DNA of 6,857 bases. Source: Pseudoselenomonas ruminantium. GTDB lineage: Bacteria; Bacillota; Negativicutes; Selenomonadales; Selenomonadaceae. Below, in pieces: positions 1-6,770 of the stretch (the stretch's first letter is position 1; each line of letters opens with the position of its first letter). The notes under the pieces were generated by a model. It did not search any database, had not been told where the DNA came from, and saw only the letters and a list, made by a program, of their open reading frames with translations. Location: contig DJYL01000001.1 of the NCBI GenBank assembly GCA_002448495.1, positions 1-6,857 on the forward strand, in the 5' to 3' direction. The translations under genes were made by a program, and so were the position numbers.

Positions 1-1
1 T

Positions 2-1813
2 GCCTTTGCCAATCGTCCTGTGCGCCCCATGCCCAAGGTTACGGCAGGGGTCAGTGTCAATGACTCGAATCTCTTGGAAGTCAGCTTTAATGCCAAGGAT
101 TTGGACTTCAATGAACTCATGGAGATTCTCGACTCCTATCGGCAGAAGCGCAAATACCACCGCTTGAAGGACAAGAGCTTTATCACGTTGGGCGACCAGC
201 AGATGCAGGCCATTGCCGATTTCGTGGACAATACGGGCATTGCCAAAGCACAGGCCGATGGCATGAAGGTGGAACTGCCCATGAGTCAGGCCATGTACCT
301 GGATGAACTGGCGCGGGAGGACGAAGCCCTGCGTCTGGAGCGCAGCAGAGAATTCCGCGCCATTGTGCGGGATATCCGCCATCCCGAGGATAGTGAGGTG
401 GATGTCCCGGAAAGCCTCAAAGGGGTACTGCGCGATTATCAGGTGACGGGCTTTAACTGGCTGTCCAATCTCTCCGCCTATCATCTGGGCGGGATACTGG
501 CTGATGACATGGGGCTGGGGAAAACCCTGCAGGTCATTACCTTCCTGCTCGCCAAGCAGAATTATCAGGAACCGCCTTCGCTGGTGGTCGCCCCGACTTC
601 GCTGATGTATAACTGGCTGGAAGAAATTGAGCGCTTTGCCCCGCAGCTAAAGGCAGCCGCCGTAGCGGGCACCAAGGCCGAACGGGAAAAAATTCTCGCG
701 GAAGCTGATGCCAGTTATGACGTGCTGATTACTACCTATAATATGCTCAAGCGCGATATTGCCATGTACGAAAAACGCCGTTTCCGCTATGCCTTCCTCG
801 ATGAAGCACAGCACATCAAAAATCCCACCACGCAAAATGCGCGGGCGGTGAAAAAACTCAAGACCAGCGGCTATTTTGCGCTGACGGGTACGCCGATTGA
901 AAACACGCTGACGGAACTTTGGTCGATTTTTGATTTCCTGATGCCGGGTTATCTGCTCTCGCACAAGAAATTCAAAGACCGCTATGAAACGCCCATTGTG
1001 CGGGAGCAGGACGAGCGCAGCTTAAAAGACCTCAAGCGCCATGTCATGCCCTTTATCCTGCGGCGCATGAAAAAAGATGTGCTCACGGAACTGCCCGACA
1101 AGGTGGAGCGCAAGATGGTAAGCTCTATGACACCCAAGCAGGAAAAAGTCTATCAGGGCTGGTTCCTCAAAAGTCAGAAAGAGTTTGCCCAGCAGATGGC
1201 GGCAGGTGAGGACAGCCGCATCAAGATACTGGCTATCCTCACGCGCCTGCGGCAGATTGCCTGCGACCCGGCAATGTTCTTAGAGGGCTATACGGGCGGT
1301 TCCGGCAAGCTCGACCAATTGGAAGAAGTCGTCAGCGATGCTGTGGAGGGCGGGCATCGGATACTGATATTCTCCCAGTTCACCACTATGCTTGCCCATA
1401 TCGGTGAACGGCTCAAACAGCAGGGCATTGCCTATTATTATCTGGATGGCTCCACACCGTCCTTGGAGCGCATTCGGCTGGTGAAGGCGTTTAATGAAGG
1501 GACAACCCCGGTATTTTTGATTTCCCTCAAAGCGGGCGGCACAGGACTCAACCTCACGGGCGCGGATATGGTTATCCACTTCGACCCGTGGTGGAATCCT
1601 GCGGTTGAAGACCAGGCCACCGACCGCGCCTACCGTCTGGGGCAGAAAAATAACGTGCAGGTGATAAGGCTTTTGGCCAAGGGCACCGTGGAGGAAAAAA
1701 TCTACGAACTGCAGCAAAAGAAAAAATCCCTGATTGACCAGATGATACAGCCGGGCGAAAACTTCCTGTCCAAACTGACGGATGAGGAGATAAGAGAACT
1801 GTTCCAGAAGTGA
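2..1813 (+). CDS. SWI2/SNF2-family DEAD/DEAH-box ATPase (helicase), C-terminal part, 5' truncated by window
   Basis: This is a DNA-translocating ATPase of the bacterial SNF2 group (related to RapA/HepA and Swi2). The reading frame is open from base 2, so the gene enters from the left. The GTG at 20 is not a credible start, because family members are usually about 1000 residues or more and about 600 are seen here. Numbering from the codon at 20, residues 1-120 fit the end of an N-terminal SNF2-associated region. A RecA-like ATPase domain follows (about 135-320), with motif I DDMGLGKT at 162-169, motif II DEAQ at 261-264 and motif III LTGTP at 288-292. The second helicase lobe (about 425-575) has ILIFSQF at 448-454, LKAGGTGLNL at 503-512, and motif VI with DQATDRAYRLGQ at 531-542. 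All catalytic motifs look intact, so the visible part seems functional. A SWIM zinc finger is often present at the N-terminus of such proteins but would lie outside the window. The likely role is nucleoprotein remodelling or transcription recycling; the exact substrate cannot be told. Confidence 0.95.
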   Translation, partial: AFANRPVRPMPKVTAGVSVNDSNLLEVSFNAKDLDFNELMEILDSYRQKRKYHRLKDKSFITLGDQQMQAIADFVDNTGIAKAQADGMKVELPMSQAMYLDELAREDEALRLERSREFRAIVRDIRHPEDSEVDVPESLKGVLRDYQVTGFNWLSNLSAYHLGGILADDMGLGKTLQVITFLLAKQNYQEPPSLVVAPTSLMYNWLEEIERFAPQLKAAAVAGTKAEREKILAEADASYDVLITTYNMLKRDIAMYEKRRFRYAFLDEAQHIKNPTTQNARAVKKLKTSGYFALTGTPIENTLTELWSIFDFLMPGYLLSHKKFKDRYETPIVREQDERSLKDLKRHVMPFILRRMKKDVLTELPDKVERKMVSSMTPKQEKVYQGWFLKSQKEFAQQMAAGEDSRIKILAILTRLRQIACDPAMFLEGYTGGSGKLDQLEEVVSDAVEGGHRILIFSQFTTMLAHIGERLKQQGIAYYYLDGSTPSLERIRLVKAFNEGTTPVFLISLKAGGTGLNLTGADMVIHFDPWWNPAVEDQATDRAYRLGQKNNVQVIRLLAKGTVEEKIYELQQKKKSLIDQMIQPGENFLSKLTDEEIRELFQK

Positions 1814-1833
1814 TATAGGTTCGAGGCGCTTAG

Positions 1834-1938
1834 GCGCGAAGGAACAAAAGTATAACACGCATCTATCAGGAACTCACGGATTATATGCTGGCGAACAACT
1901 TGTCAGCCAAGGATATTCTGGATTATATTAAGGCTTGA
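1834..1938 (+). pseudogene. Coding-like 3' fragment of an unrecognised gene, ending just before the terminator
   Basis: An open frame follows the in-frame TAG at 1831-1833 and ends at TGA 1936-1938, six bases before the terminator stem. Its last part reads RIYQELTDYMLANNLSAKDI, followed by LDYIKA. This is a balanced, amphipathic, helix-like composition that looks like the C-terminus of a real protein. The only ATG (1885) would give just 17 residues and has no convincing ribosome binding site. In another frame the bases immediately upstream read GAKEQKYNT, so joining the two near 1855 would give a longer continuous peptide. That is compatible with a frameshifted remnant. I do not recognise the family. 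It may equally be non-coding transcribed spacer between the SNF2 gene and its terminator. Confidence 0.3.
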
Positions 1939-1943
1939 TTTTC

Positions 1944-1971
1944 AGGGGGGGGCGATGAGCCCCTCTTTTTT
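1944..1971 (+). terminator. Rho-independent terminator
   Basis: A run of eight G (1945-1952) begins the hairpin. GGGGC at 1949-1953 pairs perfectly with GCCCC at 1959-1963 around the five-base loop GATGA. The stem can extend outward through wobble pairs and a further G-C and A-T pair to 1944/1968. A run of six T follows at 1966-1971. It would end transcripts coming from the SNF2 gene, 130 bases after its stop codon, and so separates it from the rnf operon. Confidence 0.85.
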
Positions 1972-2084
1972 GCTATGAAATCTTTGCAAGTCAAGCCGTT
2001 AGGCACAGAATCGCTGGGGTAGACCTTTTCCTTAATAAAAATTGTCTGTAATAATAAAAAAATAAAAAAAATAATAAACAGGAA
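1972..2084. other. Intergenic region with 30-base pure A/T tract
   Basis: No gene, tRNA or structured RNA is recognisable between the terminator and the putative promoter. Bases 2049-2078 are entirely A or T, mostly A on the + strand, in short A-runs broken by single T. This stands out sharply against the GC-rich genes on both sides. Its place directly upstream of the putative -35 box fits an UP-element-like or intrinsically curved DNA segment that could raise promoter strength, but that function is inferred. Confidence 0.5.
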
Positions 2085-2115
2085 TTTACCAGCATGAAAT
2101 AGAATAGTATATAAC
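2085..2115 (+). promoter_or_regulatory. Putative sigma-A type promoter of the rseC-rnf operon
   Basis: TTTACC at 2085-2090 resembles a -35 box. The -10 could be TATATA at 2108-2113 (17-base spacer) or the better-matching TATAAC at 2110-2115 (19-base spacer). Transcription would start near 2120, leaving a leader of about 20 bases that contains only the ribosome binding site of the first gene. The match is moderate. The position, between a terminator and the operon and next to an A/T tract, is the stronger argument. I saw no clear Rex or FNR palindrome around it. Confidence 0.45.
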
Positions 2116-2126
2116 GTGTACCTTGT

Positions 2127-2133
2127 GGAGGTG
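2127..2133 (+). promoter_or_regulatory. Ribosome binding site fixing the start of the RseC-family gene
   Basis: GGAGGTG lies eight bases (counted from the end of GGAGG) before ATG 2140. This decides for ATG 2140 over the in-frame GTG at 2116. That GTG would overlap the putative -10 box, lie upstream of the likely transcript start, and have no Shine-Dalgarno sequence. Confidence 0.8.
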
Positions 2134-2139
2134 ATACAG

Positions 2140-2568
2140 ATGAAGATGAAGCAGGAACAAGGTATTGTGCTGGAAACCGCAGGTGAGATGGCGAAGGTTC
2201 GCATTGGCCGTCATGCAGAGTGCGGTTCCTGCGGAGCCTGCGGCGGAGCGCAGCAGGTGGTGGTGGAGGCGGCAAATCCTGTGGGGGCTGTTGTTGGTCA
2301 GCGGGTGCTTTTTGCCTTTCGTGAGGAACAGGTGCTCACGGGTGCATTTGTGGTCTTTATTCTGCCCTTGCTTTTTGGCGGTGTGGGGGCGGTAATCGGC
2401 CATTTTGTGGCACCGCTACTTGACGCAAGAGGCAGTCTTCCTTATGTGATGGGCGCATTGATTTTTTTCCTTATTGCGCTGGGGCTGGTCAAAAAATTTG
2501 ACCGGCGGGCAGCCAGGGATAAGGCGACCAAACCTGTGATTATCGAGATTTTGGATAATCCGCAGTAA
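2140..2568 (+). CDS. rseC: RseC-family (SoxR reducing system/Rnf-associated) membrane protein
   Basis: This 142-residue protein matches the RseC/MucC layout. A short cytoplasmic N-terminal domain carries a cysteine cluster, C28-GS-C31-GA-C34, in a Gly-rich stretch. Two membrane helices follow at about 65-90 and 100-117, joined by a short loop, with a basic tail (KKFDRRAARDK at 118-128). In E. coli, RseC works together with the Rsx (Rnf-like) complex to keep SoxR reduced. In many anaerobic Firmicutes a homologue sits directly upstream of rnf. Here it is the first gene of the apparent operon, 39 bases ahead of rnfC. By context it may help assemble or tune Rnf, or accept electrons from it; its biochemical role in Firmicutes is not settled. 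Only three cysteines are present in the protein. Recognition rests on length, Cys motif, topology and neighbourhood; the gene symbol is by family. Confidence 0.85.
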   Translation: MKMKQEQGIVLETAGEMAKVRIGRHAECGSCGACGGAQQVVVEAANPVGAVVGQRVLFAFREEQVLTGAFVVFILPLLFGGVGAVIGHFVAPLLDARGSLPYVMGALIFFLIALGLVKKFDRRAARDKATKPVIIEILDNPQ

Positions 2569-2607
2569 ATTATACCGTTTTAGGAGAGTTATACAAGAGG
2601 TGATTGT

Positions 2608-3978
2608 ATGTTCGGAAGCTTTCTCGGAGGGATTCATCCCAAGGATGGCAAGGAACTGGCTAAGGATAAGCCCATCGAGGACATGCCGGTGCCGCAGGAA
2701 CTGGTCGTTCCCATGGGGCAGCATATCGGTGCGCCCTGCACGCCTACGGTTAAAGTGGGTGATGAGGTCAAGCGCGGACAGCTTATCGGCACGAGTCCGG
2801 CGTTTATGCATGCGGATATTCATGCGCCGGTGTCCGGCAAGGTGGTAAAGATAGAGCCGCGCCCGCATTCCGGCATGGGCAGCTGCATGGCGGTGGTTAT
2901 CCAAAGCGACGGCAAGGATGAATGGGCTGACGGTCTGCCGCTTAACCGCAACTGGCAGAGCATGAGCAGTGAGGAAATTCTGGCGGCAATTCAGGCTGCC
3001 GGTATCGTAGGCATGGGCGGGGCAACCTTCCCTGCCCATATCAAATTGAAGCCCGCTAAGCCCGTCGATATTCTGATTTTGAACGGCGCCGAATGTGAGC
3101 CATATCTGACCGCTGACTATCGGCTGATGCTCGAAGAAGGGGCCAAAATCATCACGGGCACGCAGATTTTGCAAAAACTTTTGGGCGTCAAGCGGACGGT
3201 TATCGGCATTGAGGACAATAAGCCCGAAGCCATCAAGGCCATGCAGGAGGCCGCAGGCGACACGGATATTGAAGTGGCCGCGCTAAAGACCAAGTATCCG
3301 CAGGGAGCGGAGAAAATGCTGATTAAGGTAATCAGTGGGCGCGAAGTGCCGATGGGCGGTCTGCCGATGGATGTCGGCGCGGTGGTGCAGAATGTGGGCA
3401 CGGTGGCGGCGATTGCCGATGCCGTGGAACATGGCCTGCCGCTTACCGAACGCATTACCACGGTGACCGGTGATGCCATCAAGGAGCCGAAAAATCTGCG
3501 GATTCGCATTGGCACGCCCTATCAGGCGGCGATTGACTACTGCGGCGGCTTTGCAGCGCAGCCCAAGAAACTTATTGCAGGCGGCCCGATGATGGGCATG
3601 GCACAGGCAACGGCAGAAGTTCCCGTGATGAAAGGCTCTTCGGGCATTCTGGCATTGACGGCAGAAAAAGTTGACCACGGCCCGGAGATGAACTGCATCC
3701 GCTGCGGCAAATGCGTCAAGGCCTGTCCGATGGGGCTGGTGCCTTCGATGCTGTCGATTTTGTCGGAGCGTCAGGCGTATGAGGCCTGCCGTGATGAATA
3801 CGGCCTGATGAATTGCGTGGAATGTGGCTGCTGCACCTTTGTTTGTCCGGCCAAGCGCAATATCGTGCAATATATCAAAAATGCCAAGGGCTTTATCCGT
3901 GCAGAGCAGATGAAGGCCAAAGCCGCCGCAGACGCCAAGAAGGCACAGGAAGCGGCCAAGAAGGAGGCGGAAAAATGA
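2608..3978 (+). CDS. rnfC: Rnf complex subunit RnfC (NADH/FMN-binding, Fe-S)
   Basis: RnfC is the peripheral cytoplasmic subunit that exchanges electrons with NAD(H) through FMN and two [4Fe-4S] clusters. The 456 residues begin with the typical MFGSFLGGIHPKDGK. A barrel-sandwich, biotinyl-like region follows at about 30-85. Next comes an Nqo1-like flavin/nucleotide fold with the Gly-rich GMGGATFPAHIK at 135-146 and the LNGAECEPYLTAD segment at 158-170. A SLBB-like region follows, then two ferredoxin motifs: CIRCGKCVKACP (Cys363, 366, 369, 373) and CVECGCCTFVCP (Cys403, 406, 409, 413, with an extra Cys408). The tail (431-456) is Ala/Lys/Glu-rich and probably a charged helix. It is much shorter than the repetitive tail of enterobacterial RsxC. 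The start is ATG 2608, preceded by AAGAGGTG at 2595-2602. The stop overlaps the rnfD start (ATGA), implying translational coupling. All expected ligands are present. Confidence 0.97.
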   Translation: MFGSFLGGIHPKDGKELAKDKPIEDMPVPQELVVPMGQHIGAPCTPTVKVGDEVKRGQLIGTSPAFMHADIHAPVSGKVVKIEPRPHSGMGSCMAVVIQSDGKDEWADGLPLNRNWQSMSSEEILAAIQAAGIVGMGGATFPAHIKLKPAKPVDILILNGAECEPYLTADYRLMLEEGAKIITGTQILQKLLGVKRTVIGIEDNKPEAIKAMQEAAGDTDIEVAALKTKYPQGAEKMLIKVISGREVPMGGLPMDVGAVVQNVGTVAAIADAVEHGLPLTERITTVTGDAIKEPKNLRIRIGTPYQAAIDYCGGFAAQPKKLIAGGPMMGMAQATAEVPVMKGSSGILALTAEKVDHGPEMNCIRCGKCVKACPMGLVPSMLSILSERQAYEACRDEYGLMNCVECGCCTFVCPAKRNIVQYIKNAKGFIRAEQMKAKAAADAKKAQEAAKKEAEK

Positions 3979-4997
3979 GTGAAGAAGCAGTAAAACAAGA
4001 AACAGCGGGCGAGCTGTTTACGGTTTCCGTATCTCCGCATATCCGTGATGATGAAACCATCAGTCATATCATGTGGCAGGTCAATGCGGCACTGATGCCT
4101 GCGGCGCTCTTTGCCATCTGGTGGTTTGGGATTCCGGCACTTATCAATATGCTGGTCGGTGTGGTCTTTGCGGTGCTCGGTGAATATCTCTGGCAGAAGG
4201 GAATGCACCAGCCCATTACGGCCTTTGACGGCAGTGCCTGCATTACGGGGCTGTTGCTGGCTATGTCCATGTCGCCCTTACTGCCGTCTTATATGGTGGC
4301 CATTGGTTCTTTGCTGGCCGTTGTGGTCGCCAAGCAGTCGATGGGGGGCTTAGGCTTTAACATCTTTAACCCCGCGCATATCGGACGGGCGGCACTCATG
4401 GTGTCCTGGCCGGTAGCGATGACGACCTGGACGAAGATGGCGGATGCCAGCGGCGGCGTGGATGCCATGACCTCGGCAACGCCCTTGAATATTTTGAAGA
4501 TGCAGGGTTATGATGCGCTGATTGCGACTTTTGGCAGTCAGTCAGACCTCTATTGGAATCTCTTTATCGGTACGCGCAATGGTTCGCTGGGCGAAACCAG
4601 CACGCTTTTGCTGTTGCTTGGCGGGTTGTATCTCATTTGGAAGGGCTATGTCAACTGGCAGGTACCGGTGACGATGATTGCTACGGTGGCCGTTCTTACG
4701 TGGATTTTCGGCCCGGCAGGACTTTTTACCGGTGACCCCGTATTCCATGTGATGGCGGGCGGTCTGATGCTCGGCGCGTTCTTTATGGCAACCGATATGG
4801 TGACGATTCCCATGACCATCAAGGGGCAGCTTATCTTTGCCGTGGGCGCTGGCGCACTTACGGTGCTTATCCGGCTCGTGGGCGGCTATCCCGAAGGGGT
4901 CTGCTATTCGCTGCTCCTGATGAATGCCGTGACACCGTTAATCGACAGGTTCTGCAAACCGCGTATCTTTGGGGCAGGGGGTGCAAATAATGGCTAA
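3975..4997 (+). CDS. rnfD: Rnf complex subunit RnfD (membrane, covalent FMN)
   Basis: RnfD is an integral membrane subunit related to NqrB that carries a covalently bound FMN and forms part of the ion-translocating core. The 340 residues have a short cytoplasmic N-terminus with VSVSPHIRDD at 17-26, a family hallmark, and about nine or ten hydrophobic segments. Conserved pieces are TAFDGSACITGLLLAMS (82-98), KQSMGGLGFNIFNPAHIG (120-137) and the flavinylation motif DAMTSATPL (163-171), where Thr169 is the expected FMN attachment site by analogy with E. coli RsxD. The C-terminal half has GGYPEGV (303-309) and PLIDRFCKPRIFG (321-333), also typical. The chosen start, ATG 3975, has GGAGG at 3963-3967, overlaps the rnfC stop by four bases, and gives the usual family length. 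The 54 extra in-frame codons upstream lie inside rnfC and are not part of the gene. Confidence 0.97.
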   Translation: MSEEAVKQETAGELFTVSVSPHIRDDETISHIMWQVNAALMPAALFAIWWFGIPALINMLVGVVFAVLGEYLWQKGMHQPITAFDGSACITGLLLAMSMSPLLPSYMVAIGSLLAVVVAKQSMGGLGFNIFNPAHIGRAALMVSWPVAMTTWTKMADASGGVDAMTSATPLNILKMQGYDALIATFGSQSDLYWNLFIGTRNGSLGETSTLLLLLGGLYLIWKGYVNWQVPVTMIATVAVLTWIFGPAGLFTGDPVFHVMAGGLMLGAFFMATDMVTIPMTIKGQLIFAVGAGALTVLIRLVGGYPEGVCYSLLLMNAVTPLIDRFCKPRIFGAGGANNG

Positions 4998-5553
4998 TGC
5001 AAATGAACATTCTACGTTCAAGATTGCCTTTAATCTGGCAGCGGCCTGCTTTATCTCCGGCATTGTTATCGGTTCGGTTTATTTTGTGACGGCTCCGGTG
5101 GCGGCGCAGAAGGCAGAAGAAATGAAGCAGGAGTCCATGAAGGCCCTCGTGCCCGAAGCAGAGCATTTTGCCGAAATCGCTGGCCATGACGGCTGGTTTG
5201 CCGCCGAAAAAGAGGGCAAGGCCATCGCATATATTGTGCCCGCTGAAAGCAAGGGCTACGGCGGTAAAATCAAAATGCTGGTGGCGGTGACGGCGGATGC
5301 GAAAGTCATTGATTTTTCGATTTTAGAGCATAACGAAACGCCGGGGCTGGGCGATAACGCGCAAAAGCCGGAATTCCGGCAGATGTTTGCGGGAAAAGGT
5401 GCGGATAAGCTCACCGTCACCAAAGTCCCGGCCAATAAGGAAAATATTCAGGCCATGACCGGCGCGACCATTTCTTCCCGCGCCGTAACGAAAGGTGTGC
5501 GGGAAGCGGTGGAGTCTGTTGCCGCTTATACGCATGAGGGAGGTGCAAAGTGA
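4990..5553 (+). CDS. rnfG: Rnf complex subunit RnfG (FMN-binding, single membrane anchor)
   Basis: RnfG is anchored by one N-terminal helix (about 14-36). Its FMN-binding domain lies on the outer face of the membrane and passes electrons between the membrane core and RnfD. The 187 residues contain SILEHNETPGLGDNA (110-124), a conserved family segment. They also contain the flavinylation motif MTGATISS (156-163), in which Thr160 is the expected attachment residue for covalent FMN. Length is normal for clostridial RnfG. The start is ATG 4990, with AGGGGGTG at 4976-4983, overlapping the rnfD stop by eight bases. An in-frame TTG at 4969 was not preferred because it would place seven extra residues inside the rnfD tail and has no better ribosome binding site. 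Flavinylation needs the ApbE transferase, which is not encoded in this window. Confidence 0.97.
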   Translation: MANANEHSTFKIAFNLAAACFISGIVIGSVYFVTAPVAAQKAEEMKQESMKALVPEAEHFAEIAGHDGWFAAEKEGKAIAYIVPAESKGYGGKIKMLVAVTADAKVIDFSILEHNETPGLGDNAQKPEFRQMFAGKGADKLTVTKVPANKENIQAMTGATISSRAVTKGVREAVESVAAYTHEGGAK

Positions 5554-6191
5554 TGAAGGAGCATTGGCAAATCTTCAGCAAGGGGCTTATTGCCGAAAAT
5601 CCGATTTTCATTCTGGCGCTGTCCCTGTGTCCGGCGCTGGCCGTTACCACGACCGTAATCAATGGGCTGACCATGGGTCTTACCGTGACCTTTGTTATCA
5701 CGACCAACAATGTCGTGGTGTCCATCGTGCGCAAATGGGTCAATCCCAAGGTGCGTGTGCCGGTGTATATCACCTCGATTGCTACGATTGTCACCGTCGC
5801 CCAGCTCGTTTTGCAGGCGTATTTCCCCGTGCTCTACAAGGCCATGGGCATCTATCTGGCACTCGTGGTAGTCTTTGCCATCATCTTAGCGCGGGCGGAG
5901 GTCTTTGCCTCGAAAAACGGCGTCTGGAAATCGTTTTTGGACGGTTTTGGCATGGGCTGCGGGTTTACGCTCGCGATGCTCACGATTGCCGTTATCCGTG
6001 AACTCTTTGGGGCAGGCACCATTTTGGGCGTGCCGGTCTTTGGTGCGGATTACAATCCCATGCTGATGATGATTCTGCCGCCGGGCGCCTTTATCCTGAT
6101 TGGCTATTTAGTCGCGGCCTGCAAGACCTGGAATGCCCATCAGGAGGAAAAAGAACGCCTCGCGGAATTAAAAGCCGGAAAGGAGGCCTAA
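5553..6191 (+). CDS. rnfE: Rnf complex subunit RnfE (membrane core), lacking one conserved cysteine
   Basis: RnfE is a six-helix membrane subunit, homologous to NqrD and pseudo-symmetric with RnfA. Each protein normally gives two cysteines to an iron-sulfur centre in the middle of the membrane. The 212 residues show family landmarks: LSLCPALAVTTTVINGL (23-39), with the first ligand Cys26, ARAEVFASKNG (113-123), FLDGFGMG (128-135) and LPPGAF (175-180). The second expected cysteine, normally in a VNC or TNC triplet before the RAEAFA motif, is Ala109 (codon GCC at 5877-5879) after Phe108. The usual nearby proline is Ala103. The other cysteines, Cys136 and Cys190, are not at the canonical position. 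The start ATG 5553 shares its A with the rnfG TGA. GTG 5550 is an in-frame alternative. GGGAGGTG at 5538-5545 serves either, with better spacing to ATG. The gene is otherwise full length with no frameshift. Confidence 0.95.
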   Translation: MKEHWQIFSKGLIAENPIFILALSLCPALAVTTTVINGLTMGLTVTFVITTNNVVVSIVRKWVNPKVRVPVYITSIATIVTVAQLVLQAYFPVLYKAMGIYLALVVVFAIILARAEVFASKNGVWKSFLDGFGMGCGFTLAMLTIAVIRELFGAGTILGVPVFGADYNPMLMMILPPGAFILIGYLVAACKTWNAHQEEKERLAELKAGKEA

Positions 6192-6194
6192 ATC

Positions 6195-6770
6195 ATGGGC
6201 GAGTATTTAACCTTATTTATCGGTGCGGTGGTCGTCAATAACTTCGTGCTGACGAAATTTTTGGGCCTCTGCATTTTCTTCGGTATCTCCAAGAATTTAA
6301 GCGCCTCGGTGGGTATGGGCATGGCGGTGACTTCCGTTATGACCATGAGTTCCATCCTCGCGTGGATTGTGTATTTCTTTGTGCTCGAACCTCTGGGGCT
6401 GACCTTCCTGACGACCATCGTGTTTGTCGTGCTGACCGCCAGCTTTGTGCAGCTGTTGGAACTGGTGATCAAGAAACAGGCTCCGGCGCTTTATAATATG
6501 TGGGGCATTTACCTTTTGCTTATAGCCACCAACTGTATTGTGCTGGCCGTGCCCCTCTTGAATGTCGAGAGCAATTACAGCCTCTTAAAGAGCATCGTCT
6601 TTGCCATCGGCTCCGGTCTGGGCTTTGCGGTAGCCATCATCCTTATGGCCTCCCTGCGGGAAAAATTGGTTTATGCCAATGTGCCCAAGCCCTTGCAGGG
6701 CATCGGCATTGCCTTTATCTTGGCAGGGATGCTGTCGCTGGCCTTTTTGGGGTTTGCGGGTATGTTGTAA
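6195..6770 (+). CDS. rnfA: Rnf complex subunit RnfA (membrane core)
   Basis: RnfA is the partner of RnfE in the membrane core, related to NqrE and inserted in the opposite orientation. The 191 residues match the family length (193 in E. coli RsxA) and form about six hydrophobic helices. Conserved elements are VVVNNFVLTKFLGLC (12-26), with ligand Cys26, IATNCIVLAVPLLN (110-123), with ligand Cys114, and LREKLVYANVPKPLQG (154-169). Both expected Fe-S cysteines are therefore present, unlike in RnfE. In the segment before Cys114 the usual IFLPL is IYLLL, so the conserved proline is Leu108. The ribosome binding site AAAGGAGG (6179-6186) lies inside the end of rnfE. The intergenic gap is only three bases, so co-translation with rnfE is likely. 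Confidence 0.96.
   Translation: MGEYLTLFIGAVVVNNFVLTKFLGLCIFFGISKNLSASVGMGMAVTSVMTMSSILAWIVYFFVLEPLGLTFLTTIVFVVLTASFVQLLELVIKKQAPALYNMWGIYLLLIATNCIVLAVPLLNVESNYSLLKSIVFAIGSGLGFAVAIILMASLREKLVYANVPKPLQGIGIAFILAGMLSLAFLGFAGML

Noticed and set aside
1820..1840. Hairpin around GCGC-TTAG-GCGC just after the SNF2 stop codon, considered as a terminator
   Set aside because: The perfect stem is only four pairs, plus three more across a bulge, and no T-run follows. The real terminator is at about 1944-1971.
2116..2139. Upstream GTG start for the RseC-family gene, adding eight residues
   Set aside because: It has no Shine-Dalgarno sequence and would lie at the putative -10 box. ATG 2140 has a near-perfect GGAGGTG at correct spacing.
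1923..2275. Overlapping - strand frames in the intergenic region, with a Phe/Ile/Leu-rich stretch that looks like a membrane helix
   Set aside because: The hydrophobic stretch is simply the A/T tract read on the other strand. The frames also run through the terminator or into the RseC-family gene, and no ribosome binding site or family resemblance supports them.
2416..3174. 252-codon open frame on the - strand across the RseC-family gene and rnfC
   Set aside because: It lies antiparallel to two clearly identified genes, has no family-like sequence and low-complexity His/Arg-rich composition, and is explained by codon bias of the + strand genes. The other - strand frames in the window are rejected for the same reason.
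3813..3974. N-terminal extension of RnfD by 54 codons
   Set aside because: The extension lies in the rnfC coding region, including its second ferredoxin motif in another frame. ATG 3975 has its own GGAGG and gives the normal RnfD N-terminus.
4137..4145. RnfD flavinylation motif considered unusual because it is TSAT rather than SGAT
   Set aside because: The motif is actually encoded near 4473-4481 (DAMTSATPL, codons about 4461-4487). The E. coli RsxD site is SQATPL, so variation at the middle residues is normal and the attachment Thr is present.
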